From: Botrytis cinerea B05.10
Lineage: Eukaryota; Ascomycota; Leotiomycetes; Helotiales; Sclerotiniaceae
DNA: 64,000 nucleotides
Direction of reading: 5' to 3'
NCBI RefSeq assembly: GCF_000143535.2
Contig: NC_037312.1
Coordinates: forward strand, 2,666,001 to 2,730,000
Shown: positions 12,250 through 23,546 of the stretch, in pieces
Layout: each line of letters starts with the position of its first letter
Numbering within the stretch: position 1 is the stretch's first letter
Made by a program: the position numbers and the translations under genes
The notes under the pieces: model-generated
What the model saw: only the letters and a program-made list of their open reading frames with translations
Databases searched by the model: none
What the model was told of the DNA's origin: nothing

Positions 12250-12955
12250 AAGTGACCACTTTATTAGTCCAAGAAAATATTCAATATTTTTATAATGTAT
12301 TAAAAAGAGTGTTTTTAAAATACTAATTAAAAGGCTTTTTCTTTTATAAATGATTAGAAATTTTTATTTTAAAAGGATTTAATGAAATTTTTGATTTCTA
12401 GTTTAAAATGATTAATACTTTATTTATATTGAATTCAATCAATAATTGAATTGAATATGAATATGTAGATTAGAATTAAATAGATAATATATATAAATAG
12501 TATATTTTGTATAATATAGTATAGTAATAAAGCCTTTGGTTGAAGAATAAATTGAAAATAAAATAAATAAATAATCTATCCTTCACTCCCCTTTTCTTTC
12601 AAGTTTTCGACTAATGTTTTTCACCTATATTATAGTTCTTATACTTGCTCCCTTTTTTCTTTTAGCTTTTATACTTGCTCCTCTTCTCCTATTAATTCTT
12701 ACATTCACTCCCCTTTCAGTCACCTTTTTTATAATTCTAATATTCATCAAATTCTAAAATCTTTAAAGTTTTTCAAAACTCCCATTTTCTTTTTTTCTAT
12801 TAAAATTTAATACTAAATAAATTTCAAATTATACTGATTCTATTTATTATTAATAAATTGACTATATTATTAATAACAAAATAAATATATTATAAATGTA
12901 ATATATAAATGAAAAATTTGTATAGGGATTTATATTGAATTTCTTTTCGTCGAAA
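12250..12955. repeat. AT-rich island (RIP-like), with diverged internal repeats
   Basis: About 0.7 kb is strikingly A/T-rich with no open frames, bounded by normal-GC sequence on both sides. TA dinucleotides are abundant (runs such as taatatatataaatag). A central part (about 12640-12720) has diverged repeats of a unit like tatacttgctcc followed by a T/C-rich run. Such islands in leotiomycete genomes are often remnants of transposons mutated by RIP (C to T in CpA). Here the element itself can no longer be identified. Confidence 0.45.
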
Positions 12956-13729
12956 GTATTAACTTTGCTGCCACAGGGATCTGAATGGATTTGCGTTGCA
13001 GATGGATGGGTATGCCCTTTTCTCGGCTGTAGCATTTGGGCGATTTTGTCCTTGATCCGCTACAATAGATGGTCTTAAATGAGCCAGAGGCCTCTAAGCT
13101 GGTTATTATTTGCTTTTTTCCTCCGGGTACGGCAAAGTGATATAGCAAAAGTATTTCCGCAGACTTTTCATCATGTCCACTGCCAAAAGAAAATCGGTGT
13201 TATGAAAAATCTGTCCGAACAGATTCAATAGACCTTCTCCTATGATTCAACCACATTTATTATGGATTCCATCCTACTCCGCTCTGGTTCGGTGATGCAT
13301 TACACCTTTATCATTACAGAATGGTGCAAAAGATCAAAACGGCTAAAGTTTACAAGCATAACAAGTTGAGATTATATGGACAAATTGCAATCAAACAACT
13401 ACTTGTCTCTCTCCCAGACGACAACGATAACATATCAACCCGAGTCTGTATTATGACATGAAAACTAAATTATTATGTCTTTCAACATCTCGGAACGGAA
13501 CAAATTGCACTATAAATGGATCAATATTAAATGACAGTAATTATCGACATTAAAATGTATAGGAAAGGTACATTTAGAAAGTATCAACATATGCACGACC
13601 CAAAGAACCGCAGTATATACACCAGTGCCCAAATACCCCGTTCCCTCTCTCTCGCCAAATGGTCATGTGATGAGAAGATTGGAAACTGAGAATGACAACT
13701 GGAAACTGCACAACAGTATACAATAAAAC
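12956..13729. other. Intergenic sequence between AT-rich island and decayed coding-like region
   Basis: GC returns to normal. A 72-codon minus-strand open frame at 12930-13148 straddles the island edge; it has no recognisable domain and a mixed composition. No gene is called. This may be the unmutated flank or remnant of the element that produced the AT-rich island. Confidence 0.3.
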
Positions 13730-15198
13730 AGTATGCTGAGTACTATGAATGTAGCGACAATGCAATCTTCCCTCTCAAGAGGAAGTACTTCATAAGCTCA
13801 CTACCCTCGAAAGAGAGGCACATGACCAAAAATCCCCACCAAGCTATTCTTATTTGGGTGCCGACAGAGCGACAGCAGATATCATGAGACGTCCGCAAAG
13901 CGTCAATAACTTTAATATTGCAGTACCTACTCGGCATGGGGAGACGCGCGTCGTAAGGACTCATTGATGTTAACATAAACGCGACGATGGTTCCGTGCGG
14001 GAGGCTTGTGGGTCATAAAACCCCACGTTATTCCTGGGCTATACTATCCCCAGAAAACTATCGCCAATTCCCTTGTTCAAGATATGTTTGCGGATAATTG
14101 AGGCAGTGATACATCTGTCCTGAATCCGTTCCTGTTGGAACACGTTCGTCAAGACATTTTGACTTGGCTTGCAACTTTTGATAGGAAGCTCGGGAAGACC
14201 CTTTCCGAAGCCGTATTGGATGAACCAATGGTACAATTTGTGTTTGCTGATCTCGAGGCTATACTAACTAAAACGTGGGATGAGCCTCAAAATATCATCC
14301 TAAATATGCACTCTTCAGTCAAAGCGGAACATAGTTTTGGTCGGTGCGACTTGTGAAAGTCTCCGACTTCAGCGTCGGTATACATACGCACCGTAGCGCG
14401 GGTCGAGAAGTTCAAGGGTCATTTCATGCATATTTTTACCAACTGCCCCATCTTGAAAATCATCTGCAAAGCTAAGGATGTTTTGAGTGTGACTGATCGA
14501 CATGAAGCCGACTCGGATACTCTGCCGTCATTTAATTTCGAAAAGGGATCTTAGGGGAGAGACAAATATCCACGTCCCTTCTTTTGGTGTACGATCCAGG
14601 TACAGAGGTTTCTGTTTTAAGAAACCTATATCAATCTTCCTTGGGTGGGTCTCTAGTGGTAATGACAAGTGTGAGGCGGTCGGAAACGCGATACTAAATT
14701 GTTAATCAAGGGTTCTTATATGGTTTCATATGCCAGTCTGGGCCGGACAGTTGTGTATTCCCCATCGTGCATGAGTGTGAACTTGCCCTCTCGGGATCAT
14801 CGACTCAAATCACCGAAAAGTCCATGAAGATCATCTTATCTGACAGTTTGGAGTAGTTTGTGGTGGTGCGTTCACGGCGTTTCAAATGCTCAAATTGGCA
14901 GCTGCTTTGGGTCGAGGTGGTCGCAGAGATGGCGTTGAACCATCTAATCTGGCAAATAGCGAGCTTCCAATTGATCAGAAATGGGACAGACATATGCAAT
15001 GGCTATGACACGGTTGGCATTTGAATGCCATGGATGCAGTCGCAACTTATGTGGAAGTCTTCACAGTTCATCGGGACCGAGAATTTGACAAAGTTGTATA
15101 TATGATTAAATTATTGCAGAGCCAGACTGAAATTGAAGAATGCACGCTATCGGATATATACCATCACTGTCAAACACTCTTTTCTTATTTTCAAACAT
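13730..15198 (+). pseudogene. Patchwork of protein-like frames with stops: probable decayed gene
   Basis: Several plus-strand stretches read like protein but are broken by stops and frame changes. About 13750-13960 is open for some 70 codons with no ATG, ending at TGA. Frame 14019-14120 is open. Frame 14102-14551 is open except for TGA at 14354-14356 (includes DILTWLATFDRKLGKTL and FADLEAILTKTWDEPQN). Frame 14844-15198 is open except for one TGA near 15007 (includes FGVVCGGAFTAFQMLKLAAA). The TGA codons could derive from CGA by C-to-T change. No family was recognised, and competing frames in the last part also look open, so a multi-exon gene or chance cannot be excluded. It lies directly upstream of the peroxidase, so its 3' end overlaps that gene's promoter. 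Confidence 0.28.
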
Positions 15199-15199
15199 A

Positions 15200-16860
15200 A
15201 TGTATCAAATTTTCGCGATAGCTTCTATTTTTTCCCTTGGGTTTTTGGGCGTATGCCATGGCCAAGTCACCGGCATAGACGTGAGGGATATGATGGAAGA
15301 AATGGAACATATTTGGGTCGACAACGATGGGACCAATTCGAATGGTTTTGTGAAGGGTGTATCACCATGTCTGAATTATGCACTTGGATCTAGTAACCAA
15401 GGCGAGCAAACTTCCGCTCAATGGGTTCGATTCGCCTTTCATGACTTTGTGACGGCAAACACTACTACTGGTACAGGGTATGTCCTTTTAACTAAGATGT
15501 GTTAAGAGCGTTAGCTGACTTTTTGAAGTGGTATGGATGCATCACTAGGTTTTGAAAGCACTCGCGGAGAAAATCATGGACTCTTCGTGAACGATTCTTT
15601 GACTTTCTTCAAGCCTGTAAGATGAATCCAAAACCCCAGCCCAGTGTTCGTGTTTGGCAAGTACTGACCATTCAAAAGACAGTGAATGCGTATTTAAGCA
15701 TGAGCGACAATATAGCTTTAGCAGTTGTCGCATCGGTTGCAAAATGCGGTGGTTCTAACTCGGGAATAAAATTACGCGTTGGCCGAATTGATGCAACGTC
15801 AGCAGGTCCAGCTGGTGTACCGGGACCGGCAACAGATTTAAACACAACTCTTGCTCAATTTGCAGCAGCTGGATTTGATGCCAGTCAAACCATCGGTCTA
15901 ACAGCATGTGGACATTCATTGGGCCGTGTTCACAATTCTGATACTCCAAATGTTGTCAACTCTTCTTTTGTGACGGCAACCAATCTCGACGGAGGTGAGC
16001 CATTCGACTCGACTCCTGGTGTTTTGGATCCAAATAATATCAATGACTATTTGGATGGCACTGGAAATCGTGGAGGTCCTTTATGTACCGCGGCAAATGT
16101 GGCAGATCGATCAGATTATCGTCTATATATATCTGACAACAATGCAACCATCCAAACTATGTCAGAGGAGACAGCATTTCAAACGAAATGCAACTCGCTG
16201 TTTGAGAAAATGATAGAAGTTGTACCCAGTACAGTAACTCTCTCTGATGCAGTCAAGCCTATGGAATGGAAAGCAGTGGACGTATTGATGGACATCTCCT
16301 TGCGTGGAGATGTTTCCATATCAGGACTTATTCGGAATCTTTACACTACTACTCAGCCTCCGAAAACTGTCTCTTATAGCACAAACTCTTCCACTGGAAA
16401 CTCTTCCACCGGCACAAGCAGTGAGACATCCGGTTCCGGGACGTCCATCTTCGGCTCGACTACCTATTGGCCGTTTAACAGCACGATTGCTCCGGGAACA
16501 ACATCTTTGTCTTTCAACAATGTGACTTATTCGGTCAATGACAATATCTTTGTCTTGCCGGCACAATCTTCCTTCGACTCAAGCAGTGGATCTGTCATTG
16601 TCAAAAGCGCTGCTCTAACATCTGCTAGTGGCAATGGGGTCATGACAGCTGTTTTGTATGTTCCCACTGAACAAGAAGGGACTATAAGTCCAAAGATTGT
16701 ACAGCAAAACGTAACATTGACTTCATATGGTACCGCCGGGGCGTACACTCTGTATTCAACAGATACAGTAAAGATATCTTCCACTGGGACAGTAATTGTC
16801 AAAGTTGCTCAAGGTGATTCCTCGAGCCGAACTATCAAGGTTACCACATTTGCTCCGTAG
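15200..16860 (+). CDS. Secreted class II-type heme peroxidase with Ser/Thr-rich C-terminal extension
   Basis: Three exons (15200-15477, 15529-15616, 15679-16860) give 515 residues with all phases consistent. Residues 1-21 form a signal peptide (IFAIASIFSLGFLGVCHG), which is why the ATG at 15200 was preferred over one at 15140. The distal heme pocket is WVRFAFHDF with Arg77 and His81. GGMDASL follows, where class II enzymes bind calcium. FFKP joins VNAYLSMSDNIAL across intron 2, the typical class II sequence. The proximal histidine is in TACGHSLGRVH, about His201. These show an intact plant/fungal peroxidase fold that would use H2O2 to oxidise phenolic or other donors outside the cell. After the catalytic domain (about residue 330) comes a 180-residue Ser/Thr/Gly/Asn-rich tail with many N-glycosylation sequons, unusual compared with basidiomycete lignin peroxidases. 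No manganese site was identified, so a generic peroxidase is the safest call. Confidence 0.82.
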
Positions 16861-18367
16861 AATTGGGTAGATTTCCAGCAGGTGGACATAATGTGGCTGG
16901 GAAATGAAAGTCTCCACTTTGGCGTTGTGCGGATAGGATTTGATCATATATGTACACTGAGATAGAAATAATGAATAATGATAATAGCATTTAATAATAA
17001 TGCCTGTTGATCATATGATCGCCAGTTTTGGTGAAAAGAAATGGGTCAATATAGTGACGCTAATGACATGATGGAATGAATGACGCTTTTTTTGTCGATT
17101 TCTCTTTTTCTCCCCCCCCTCAATATCTTTTCAATCAAATCCTTCATACTATTTTAAAGTTTCTTACCTAGTTGAAGTGTCCTGTCGCCACTTTCGGCTT
17201 CACTGCCATTGAATCGTTGGCCCCTTCCATTTCCATTTCCATTTCCATTTCCATCTGCCTCGTTCCGTTTTTGGATGCGCTATGTCCCCTTTCATCACGC
17301 CACTCTCCAAAATGGAATGATTCAATGTTGTATCTCAACGGTATTCGCCCCAAAACATTCTTTCTTCATCTTTTTCTTCTTGCATCGGGTATCGGCAGTC
17401 AGCATACCGGATTTGACCTGTCATACCCCTCCTACTTTCTTACGCCAAGTTCTCAGTTGCTGCAGCCGCCGCAAAGCCCTCCATTATGCTCGTATTTGTG
17501 TGGTTGATAATCTTCCGCGGGACATTCAATCCTATCCAGTTCGTCGGGATAAATCACAAGATGCTAGAGGGAAGTCTCAAACTGCCACGTCGCACCCTAC
17601 GTGCAAGCATAGAGAGGGAAGCCGTGGGCTTCCCGAAAAGTGCAATATTTGTTGCTGAGGAGGCTGTTTCCGAGTAGGCTGAAAGTTCTGTACTCGGGCA
17701 GAAGAAATCAATCGGACCAGAACCCTTCAGATTGCGTGACAAGCGCCTCTTATATGAGCTGCGGTCTGACTATTTCCACCGGTTTCACGACAGCCTTCCT
17801 CAGCTTTCCAGAAGTCTTGGATGCAATGTAACTGTCATGATATTTGTGTATTACAACTGGCCAGGTTTCTTCCATGGAAAGACTTTTGCCAATTTGCATG
17901 AAGATTTGCATCACAGCCTCGTTTGTTTTACATTATCTTACATGGTTTCACAAAAGCCACATGAATGAATCTTTCAGAAAAGAAAGCACATTACAAACAC
18001 GCAGGAACAAGGAAATTAATTCCAACGACACACACTTGACAGCTTCCATTATTGAGCACATACGAATTATCTTAACAAATGTTCCGATACCAAAGATAAT
18101 CCAACCAACGTGCAATTGGCACATCATTATCAACCAATCACATTCCCGAATTCGACCCATGCCAAAAAACCCATACCGTCCGGCCCTACCCAGATAATCG
18201 GGTTGTATCCCATGCGCCTCTACTCCGATGCCATAATTCCATTATTTCCCAAAAGAGGTAGCCCCCAGATGGTTCTGTCCAGGGGATTTCCAACGCATAC
18301 AGAAAATTGCCCCCATATCCTTGTGTAACTTTATCAGCTTACACCAAGACGAGATGATAGTTTCCTC
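16861..18367. other. Intergenic region downstream of the peroxidase
   Basis: About 1.5 kb with no supported gene. It holds a short hexanucleotide repeat (ccattt units, about 17224-17256) and a few open frames up to 149 codons at 17209-17658. That frame is driven by the repeat and shows no domain, so it was not called. The first 150 bp are the peroxidase 3' UTR. Confidence 0.4.
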
Positions 18368-18484
18368 CTAAAGACAGTCTGTAACCTCGCACCAACCGCA
18401 ATAGTCGTGATCGCCATACTGCTCTTCTTTGCAGCATTGCACGCAGCAGTTGTTGACGAGAGGAGTAATCTCGATGATTGCCAT
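18368..18484 (-). CDS. Candidate 38-residue Cys-rich peptide
   Basis: Short minus-strand ORF with ATG at 18484-18482 and stop TAG at 18370-18368. Seven of 38 residues are Cys, arranged as CCxxCC, then CxxC near the C-terminus and a final Cys two residues from the end. Asp and Glu are also frequent. The spacing suggests metal (zinc/copper) binding or a disulfide knot. No signal peptide is visible, so a small cytosolic metal-binding protein is more likely than a secreted one. A purine/pyrimidine microsatellite lies just upstream in the presumed 5' leader, and a TATA-like stretch (tatacttatata) lies near 18745-18762. It is too short to be certain; chance occurrence of seven Cys codons is unlikely but possible. 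Confidence 0.42.
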   Translation of the reverse strand: MAIIEITPLVNNCCVQCCKEEQYGDHDYCGWCEVTDCL

Positions 18485-18510
18485 TTTAGCGTGATGAAAG
18501 CAGTAATATT

Positions 18511-18560
18511 GGAGAGAGAGAGAGAGAGAGTGTGTGTGTGTGTGTGTATGTGAGAGAGAG
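18511..18560. repeat. (GA)n(TG)n compound microsatellite
   Basis: A dinucleotide GA run (18511-18530) passes directly into a TG run (to about 18547), followed by a second short GA run. On the minus strand it lies 27 bp or more upstream of the Cys-rich ORF start, so it would read as CA/CT repeats in that gene's leader. Confidence 0.9.
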
Positions 18561-21500
18561 GTTTGAATAGGTGTCTCGGTGGCGTGAATGAGATGAAGAA
18601 GGGACTTTTCGGTATGCTTGAATCGATTATTATTTGCTGATGGTATAAGGCTGAAGGTTGGGTCGTTCGATGCAGGAGAGGATCAGAGAGAAACTGTTCG
18701 AAGTCGATGATTGAAGCTCATTCTTAGATGAGGATCTGCTTGATACTTATATACTTATATCCAACGTCAGGCAACAGTAGATCCCTCCGAAGTCTTTGCC
18801 CAGATTCTTAGGATTATTTGGTTATCAACATTTGCTCACCAGATATCAAAGTTGCCTGTTTCATTTATTCATTATTATAACGCATGCACAAGAGAAGCAA
18901 CAGACCAGGGGTACATGTCACAGCCTCGATACCCATGTCTTGCCCTGCATTCCTTAAGCGGTGAAAGAGTGAGGCTTCATCGCTATCAACCCCTCTCCTT
19001 TTCTATGCTTCCCCTCTACGAATGTTTCAATTGGATTACAATGTAAATCCTGCCATCGAGATCCACTGTCGAACTTGCTTTGCTTTCCTCTCACCTAAGC
19101 TCATTATCAACACCAGCAATCCTATTTTGGAAGCAGACAAGCGTATCCAATGCGCGCCACGAATCAGGTGCGTGAGAAGACAAAGCATGGGTTTTGATAA
19201 AGATCAATAGATGAGGATTTGCTGCTAAATATAATCCTCATAGGGTTAGTCAGTGTTCCGGTCAAAACAACTCATTTTACAGCTATGCGGGGCGCCTTCA
19301 TACCTTGCGTGTACATCTTTAATGTGCGACTACTCGTGCTGCAGTCTTAACTGCTTCTTTGGATCTCTTAGCCAAAATTTCAAAGACGCATCGGTTCTCC
19401 TAGAGGCAGTGATACTACCATTGAAGAACATTGGAACGGTGCAAGACCCAAGGCATGGCGAAGTCTACTTCTCTGGCCTTTCGCAAAACTATCCTCTCTC
19501 ACACTCCGCGCGATTTCTCCCTTCTATTTTCAGCCCAGAATATATTATATTGGCTAACTAACCCCTCCTTTGCACGCCACTCAATGTACAGTTTCGATCT
19601 ACTAGGTACGCACCGACTAAATATTAAGCTCCTGCCCTACATCTTCCCCACTACAATCTAGAATTTCGCGAAACTTAAATGTCAAACTTAATTCACGATG
19701 TCGGAAGCTCACAAATTGCCGCTGTAAGTCTATCTGTACAGACATGCCTGCAGGGCGATACGAAGTAAAACTGTATTAACCTCAGTCACAACAGTGAAAA
19801 GCATCTAGTGACCGATGATCACTGGCACAGCTAAGCTCCAAACCTACCTTGTTCTCGTGGAAATCCATGTTCTAAGTCACACAATCCCTGACTCCTGTGT
19901 TCTCCCCTTGTTAATTTGCATCTTAATCATCATCGGCGCGGATTTAACCCCCAACCAACGTTTACATAAGCTTCATCAAAATCAACGGGGGGACGCCGGG
20001 CCAGGCCGAAGCCTGGCTCATTTCGTCGGGATACTTCGACTTCCCTGTTGAAAACTCTTGAACTTCATGCCACAAGCCGAATCGGGTGCGGGTAGGGGAC
20101 GAGCCTTGAAGCTCGCCAGGGTTTGACGAAAAATGTCTTACACTCATTTCAGAATTTCCCCTGAGCTCCGTATCTCTCTGTAAGTACGAGAAACTCTCAG
20201 CCAGCCCAAGGAGCGATCATCATTGCCAATCAAGCATGATTTATCTTTACAGCTGGAAGCTAACATTATCACAACATGAGGGTTTTTTGTAGGACTTGTT
20301 CAGTTTCTTGCATCCAAAATGAGGGTTTTGCTTTCTCCACTCATGTCTTATAGGCATTTGCGTCTCTTATTTCCAGATTGGTATATACATACATATGCAT
20401 TCCTGGTCGTATGCAAAAGAAACTTTCGAGGCTTGATCGTGTAACAAAAGTGCGTTCGCTGTGTGATTACAATGGATTATTCGTACGACTTTTGTGTCAG
20501 GAGAAATCCGATGAAAAGCCAAATCACTTGTTCTATCACCTCGATCGTCTTGGACGTGTACGATTTCATACTTTAGCCGGGGCACAAGATTTGGGATACC
20601 ATTGAGCTGCTGGCTTGTCCCTGGGCTATACATCACCAGGTACAATGCTCACAAGTTCAAATAGCAACCACTGGGGTCAGATATACGATGAAGTATGTGG
20701 ATCTGGATATGGGACGATTTACTTGACATTCTTTGTCAGATATGAACACTGCAAAAGGATCAACCGACCGGGCCACCGGCTCCAATGTATACAGCACACC
20801 ACCATTCTTGAATGGGTTGACTAAATATTCCCACAACAGATATCCCTGAAACTTCAATGATCTATCACCTGAAGATTGAAAACCGTTATACCAAGCCGAC
20901 GTAGGTTTCACACTACTACCCTAAATATTTCAGTTACATCTAACCGAGCATTTGCCGGGGACTTCCTACTGCAACAGCAGCTCCTTGAAATTTATATTCC
21001 TTCTTTCCCCTTCTTGAAATTGACTGCATAATAAGACGCTGCACTCCCGAAATAGTCTCGCCCATTGAGTAAACTATCATTTTAGTGGCCAAACCGCGGA
21101 GGAGGTGTGGATTGCGAAACTCACTAACTTTCTTTGTGAGTTATTCAATCTACATCAACTATAACTCCACCCCCACAATCCAGACACACCTTCCAGTCAT
21201 GGCCCAATATCGCCTCTGGACCGTCTCTTAATTGCTTCTCGGCATTACCCACCGCATTGTGGTCTATAATTCGCAACTTTCTCCACTAATACCCCTCAAA
21301 GAGTGTCACATAACTTTCCCCACGATCTTCAAGCACTATAAGCGCCTCCTTGAACACATATCCACCCTGAGACACTCTCATGTCGCTTGCCTGGTACATA
21401 CTAGTATTAGCTTCTGGATTGGCACTCATTCTCCAATAAGAAATGCAGACGAAAGCTGAATCCGACGGGCCGAACATCGTCTTGTTTATCCGTGCTCACC

Positions 21501-22771
21501 ATAACGTTTCTTCAATCAAAATAACCCGCATCTGCCGACTTTGCTCCACGTCAAGTAACCATTGTTCAGACTAGGGCTAAAAATATCTATCACATCACGT
21601 TTATTATTTACAAAATTTCATCACATTTTGCTTTATCCACTTTCCGCGGGGCTGAAATGGAGAAGCTTGTCGTGTAGACAGGCATAATACAATTTCATTT
21701 CCATCTTTGATGCACTCGGCAGTCTTACTCAGCCAATTCATCCGTTTTTTTGAAGAAAGTATCGTCCGAAACGCACGATCCATCCGGTCATCGATAGCGA
21801 TGATCATCTCGGGATGGCTTGCCAGAACATTTACGCCTCCACCAATTCTCAGCTCTGTTTGAGTAATTCTCAAGTACTAGGTGCCTACCTAGTGAGCCAT
21901 GACCCTCTCGCCAAATCTATCTTCAAACGCCAATCTTTACACTATTCAGAAACAGAACACACCAATCCAGCACGCTAGCACGTGCTCTATTGTGACCAAC
22001 GAACTGCATGCATTAAGTAAGGCTATGCTATGCTATATTATGTTATCGTGGGGGTCCAACCCATTTCATCCCATTGCTCCAGCCCCGACAAAACAAAAGT
22101 TCCCAGCCTTCCACTAACCCTATTCCACGACTCTCGGGCCGCATCCTGCACTTTCCTCTGAAACATTCGCGAGGTACTTTCCGAACATGCGATCCGATCC
22201 TGTCTATGCAAATCGTCGATGCGGCACGATGCTGCAACGCGCCCGCGGCAACGAGGGTCGAAGACGGCAATGATTCATGGTAATTGTGAGGACCGAGGAG
22301 GCGAAACAGAAGCAAAGACAGAAGTAGAGACCTGAAGTCCTACCAATACCTAGGTAGGTAGGTATGTATACGTAAGCGCTGGAGTTCCCGAGTGTTCATA
22401 TCTACGAATGGATATTAATGAGATAGACAGGCATGTTCTCCACACTTTACTCGTACCATATCACATGGTATTGCAATCTTACATATCCGCTATCATATCA
22501 CATCAAACACCTAAGAAAGATGCATGAACGAGGCGCAGATCTGTGGCACCTTATCCCATCTTTCCATGATGTGTGTATCTTATGGTGTATACGTAGAGGT
22601 AGGCATAGATAAGATTGCGTCAGTCAGAATATGCAATCAACAATCACTATCTAGCTGGCTATCTCGTGGGTCCAGCACAAATGGTGTACAAAGCAAAGCG
22701 GCAAGTTGGCCGGTCTATCTTTGTGACTCTCGTCGAGCGGAGCGGGGATGAATGGGTACGGATATTGACAT
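18561..22771. other. Gene-poor region, 4.2 kb
   Basis: Many short open frames (60-102 codons) on both strands, none with a recognisable domain, good start context or consistent splice joins. Composition is near 42-45% GC and not AT-rich. A short (TAGG)n run lies at about 22351-22365. No tRNA-type B box (GGTTCGAATCC-like) was found on either strand. I see no feature I can support. Confidence 0.35.
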
Positions 22772-23046
22772 GTGCCTCTTTCTATCTCGCGGTACGCTTT
22801 ATTGCTTGTGATGGTCCCAGAAACAAAATGAAGGATCACATTGCATATGCAATGTTTGATTTTTGGGGAGAATGGGGTGGAATATCATGCCATTCTGTTG
22901 ATGAGGGAATATAGTTCTTTGATACGCACCGACCGATAAACCGTGCCTCTGTCTCGCATTCCCCATCCCCATTTCTCTTCCTTCTGTCTCCTCGTTTATT
23001 CGGTCCCAGGAAAGTAGGCAATGAAGGATTGCATTGCATATGCAGA
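22772..23046. repeat. Diverged tandem duplication (unit about 170-190 bp) with shared palindromic core
   Basis: Two blocks share the same ordered words. Copy 1 starts gtgcctctttc at 22772, has ggtcccag near 22813 and atgaaggat then attgcatatgca near 22840. Copy 2 starts gtgcctctgtc at 22943, has ggtcccag near 23002 and atgaaggat then attgcatatgca near 23032. In copy 1 the core is a perfect 16-bp palindrome at 22839-22854 (cattgcatatgcaatg). The copies differ by indels between the shared words. Function unknown. Confidence 0.6.
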
Positions 23047-23546
23047 CGCAATTCTGCAACAAGACTTGGAATAATAGCGCTCGGTATCAATTCAACATTT
23101 CTCTAATTTTTCAACCCATGAGGATTACCAGGCAAAGATAAAGCGTGTGTAGCCTTGCCGCTTATAGGGAACTAAACCGTGCTTCTATTATGCATCACCT
23201 TGAGTTACACAACACTGTGGGGTATGCTGTGTGACTCTTTAATGTAATGTATCCCTGTTGAGATTGAGGTCTAGATGAGAGGCATGACAAATTATATAGT
23301 TATAGGGTATAATACCGTGTATTATATGATGTAAGATACGCCTATGTCTCAATTCAAGCTGGCAGTATATACTCATCGGAACCAACTTTTCTATACGCGA
23401 TGAGGATGCCAATAAACTAGACTCATGTGATTGTGAAAATTGACAGTTCATTATTTCCTATCCTATGACAGTAACCGCTTCAATTTCCGCCTGAAATTAA
23501 AATGTGCATCTTTCACATGATATCCTATCACAAACCCCCCTAGTTA
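23047..23546. other. 3' flank of the OPT transporter gene
   Basis: About 0.5 kb without a supported gene. The part nearest 23546 is the 3' UTR of the minus-strand transporter. A minus-strand open frame of 70 codons at 23239-23451 has no recognisable content and was not called. Confidence 0.35.

Noticed and set aside
17209..17658. 149-codon open frame with Pro/Phe repeats
   Set aside because: Its start is made of a ccattt microsatellite; no domain and no supported start.
19962..20147. GC-richer hairpin-like stretch (gccgggccaggccgaagcctggc) considered as an RNA gene
   Set aside because: A short stem exists, but no tRNA boxes or known RNA architecture; not enough to call.
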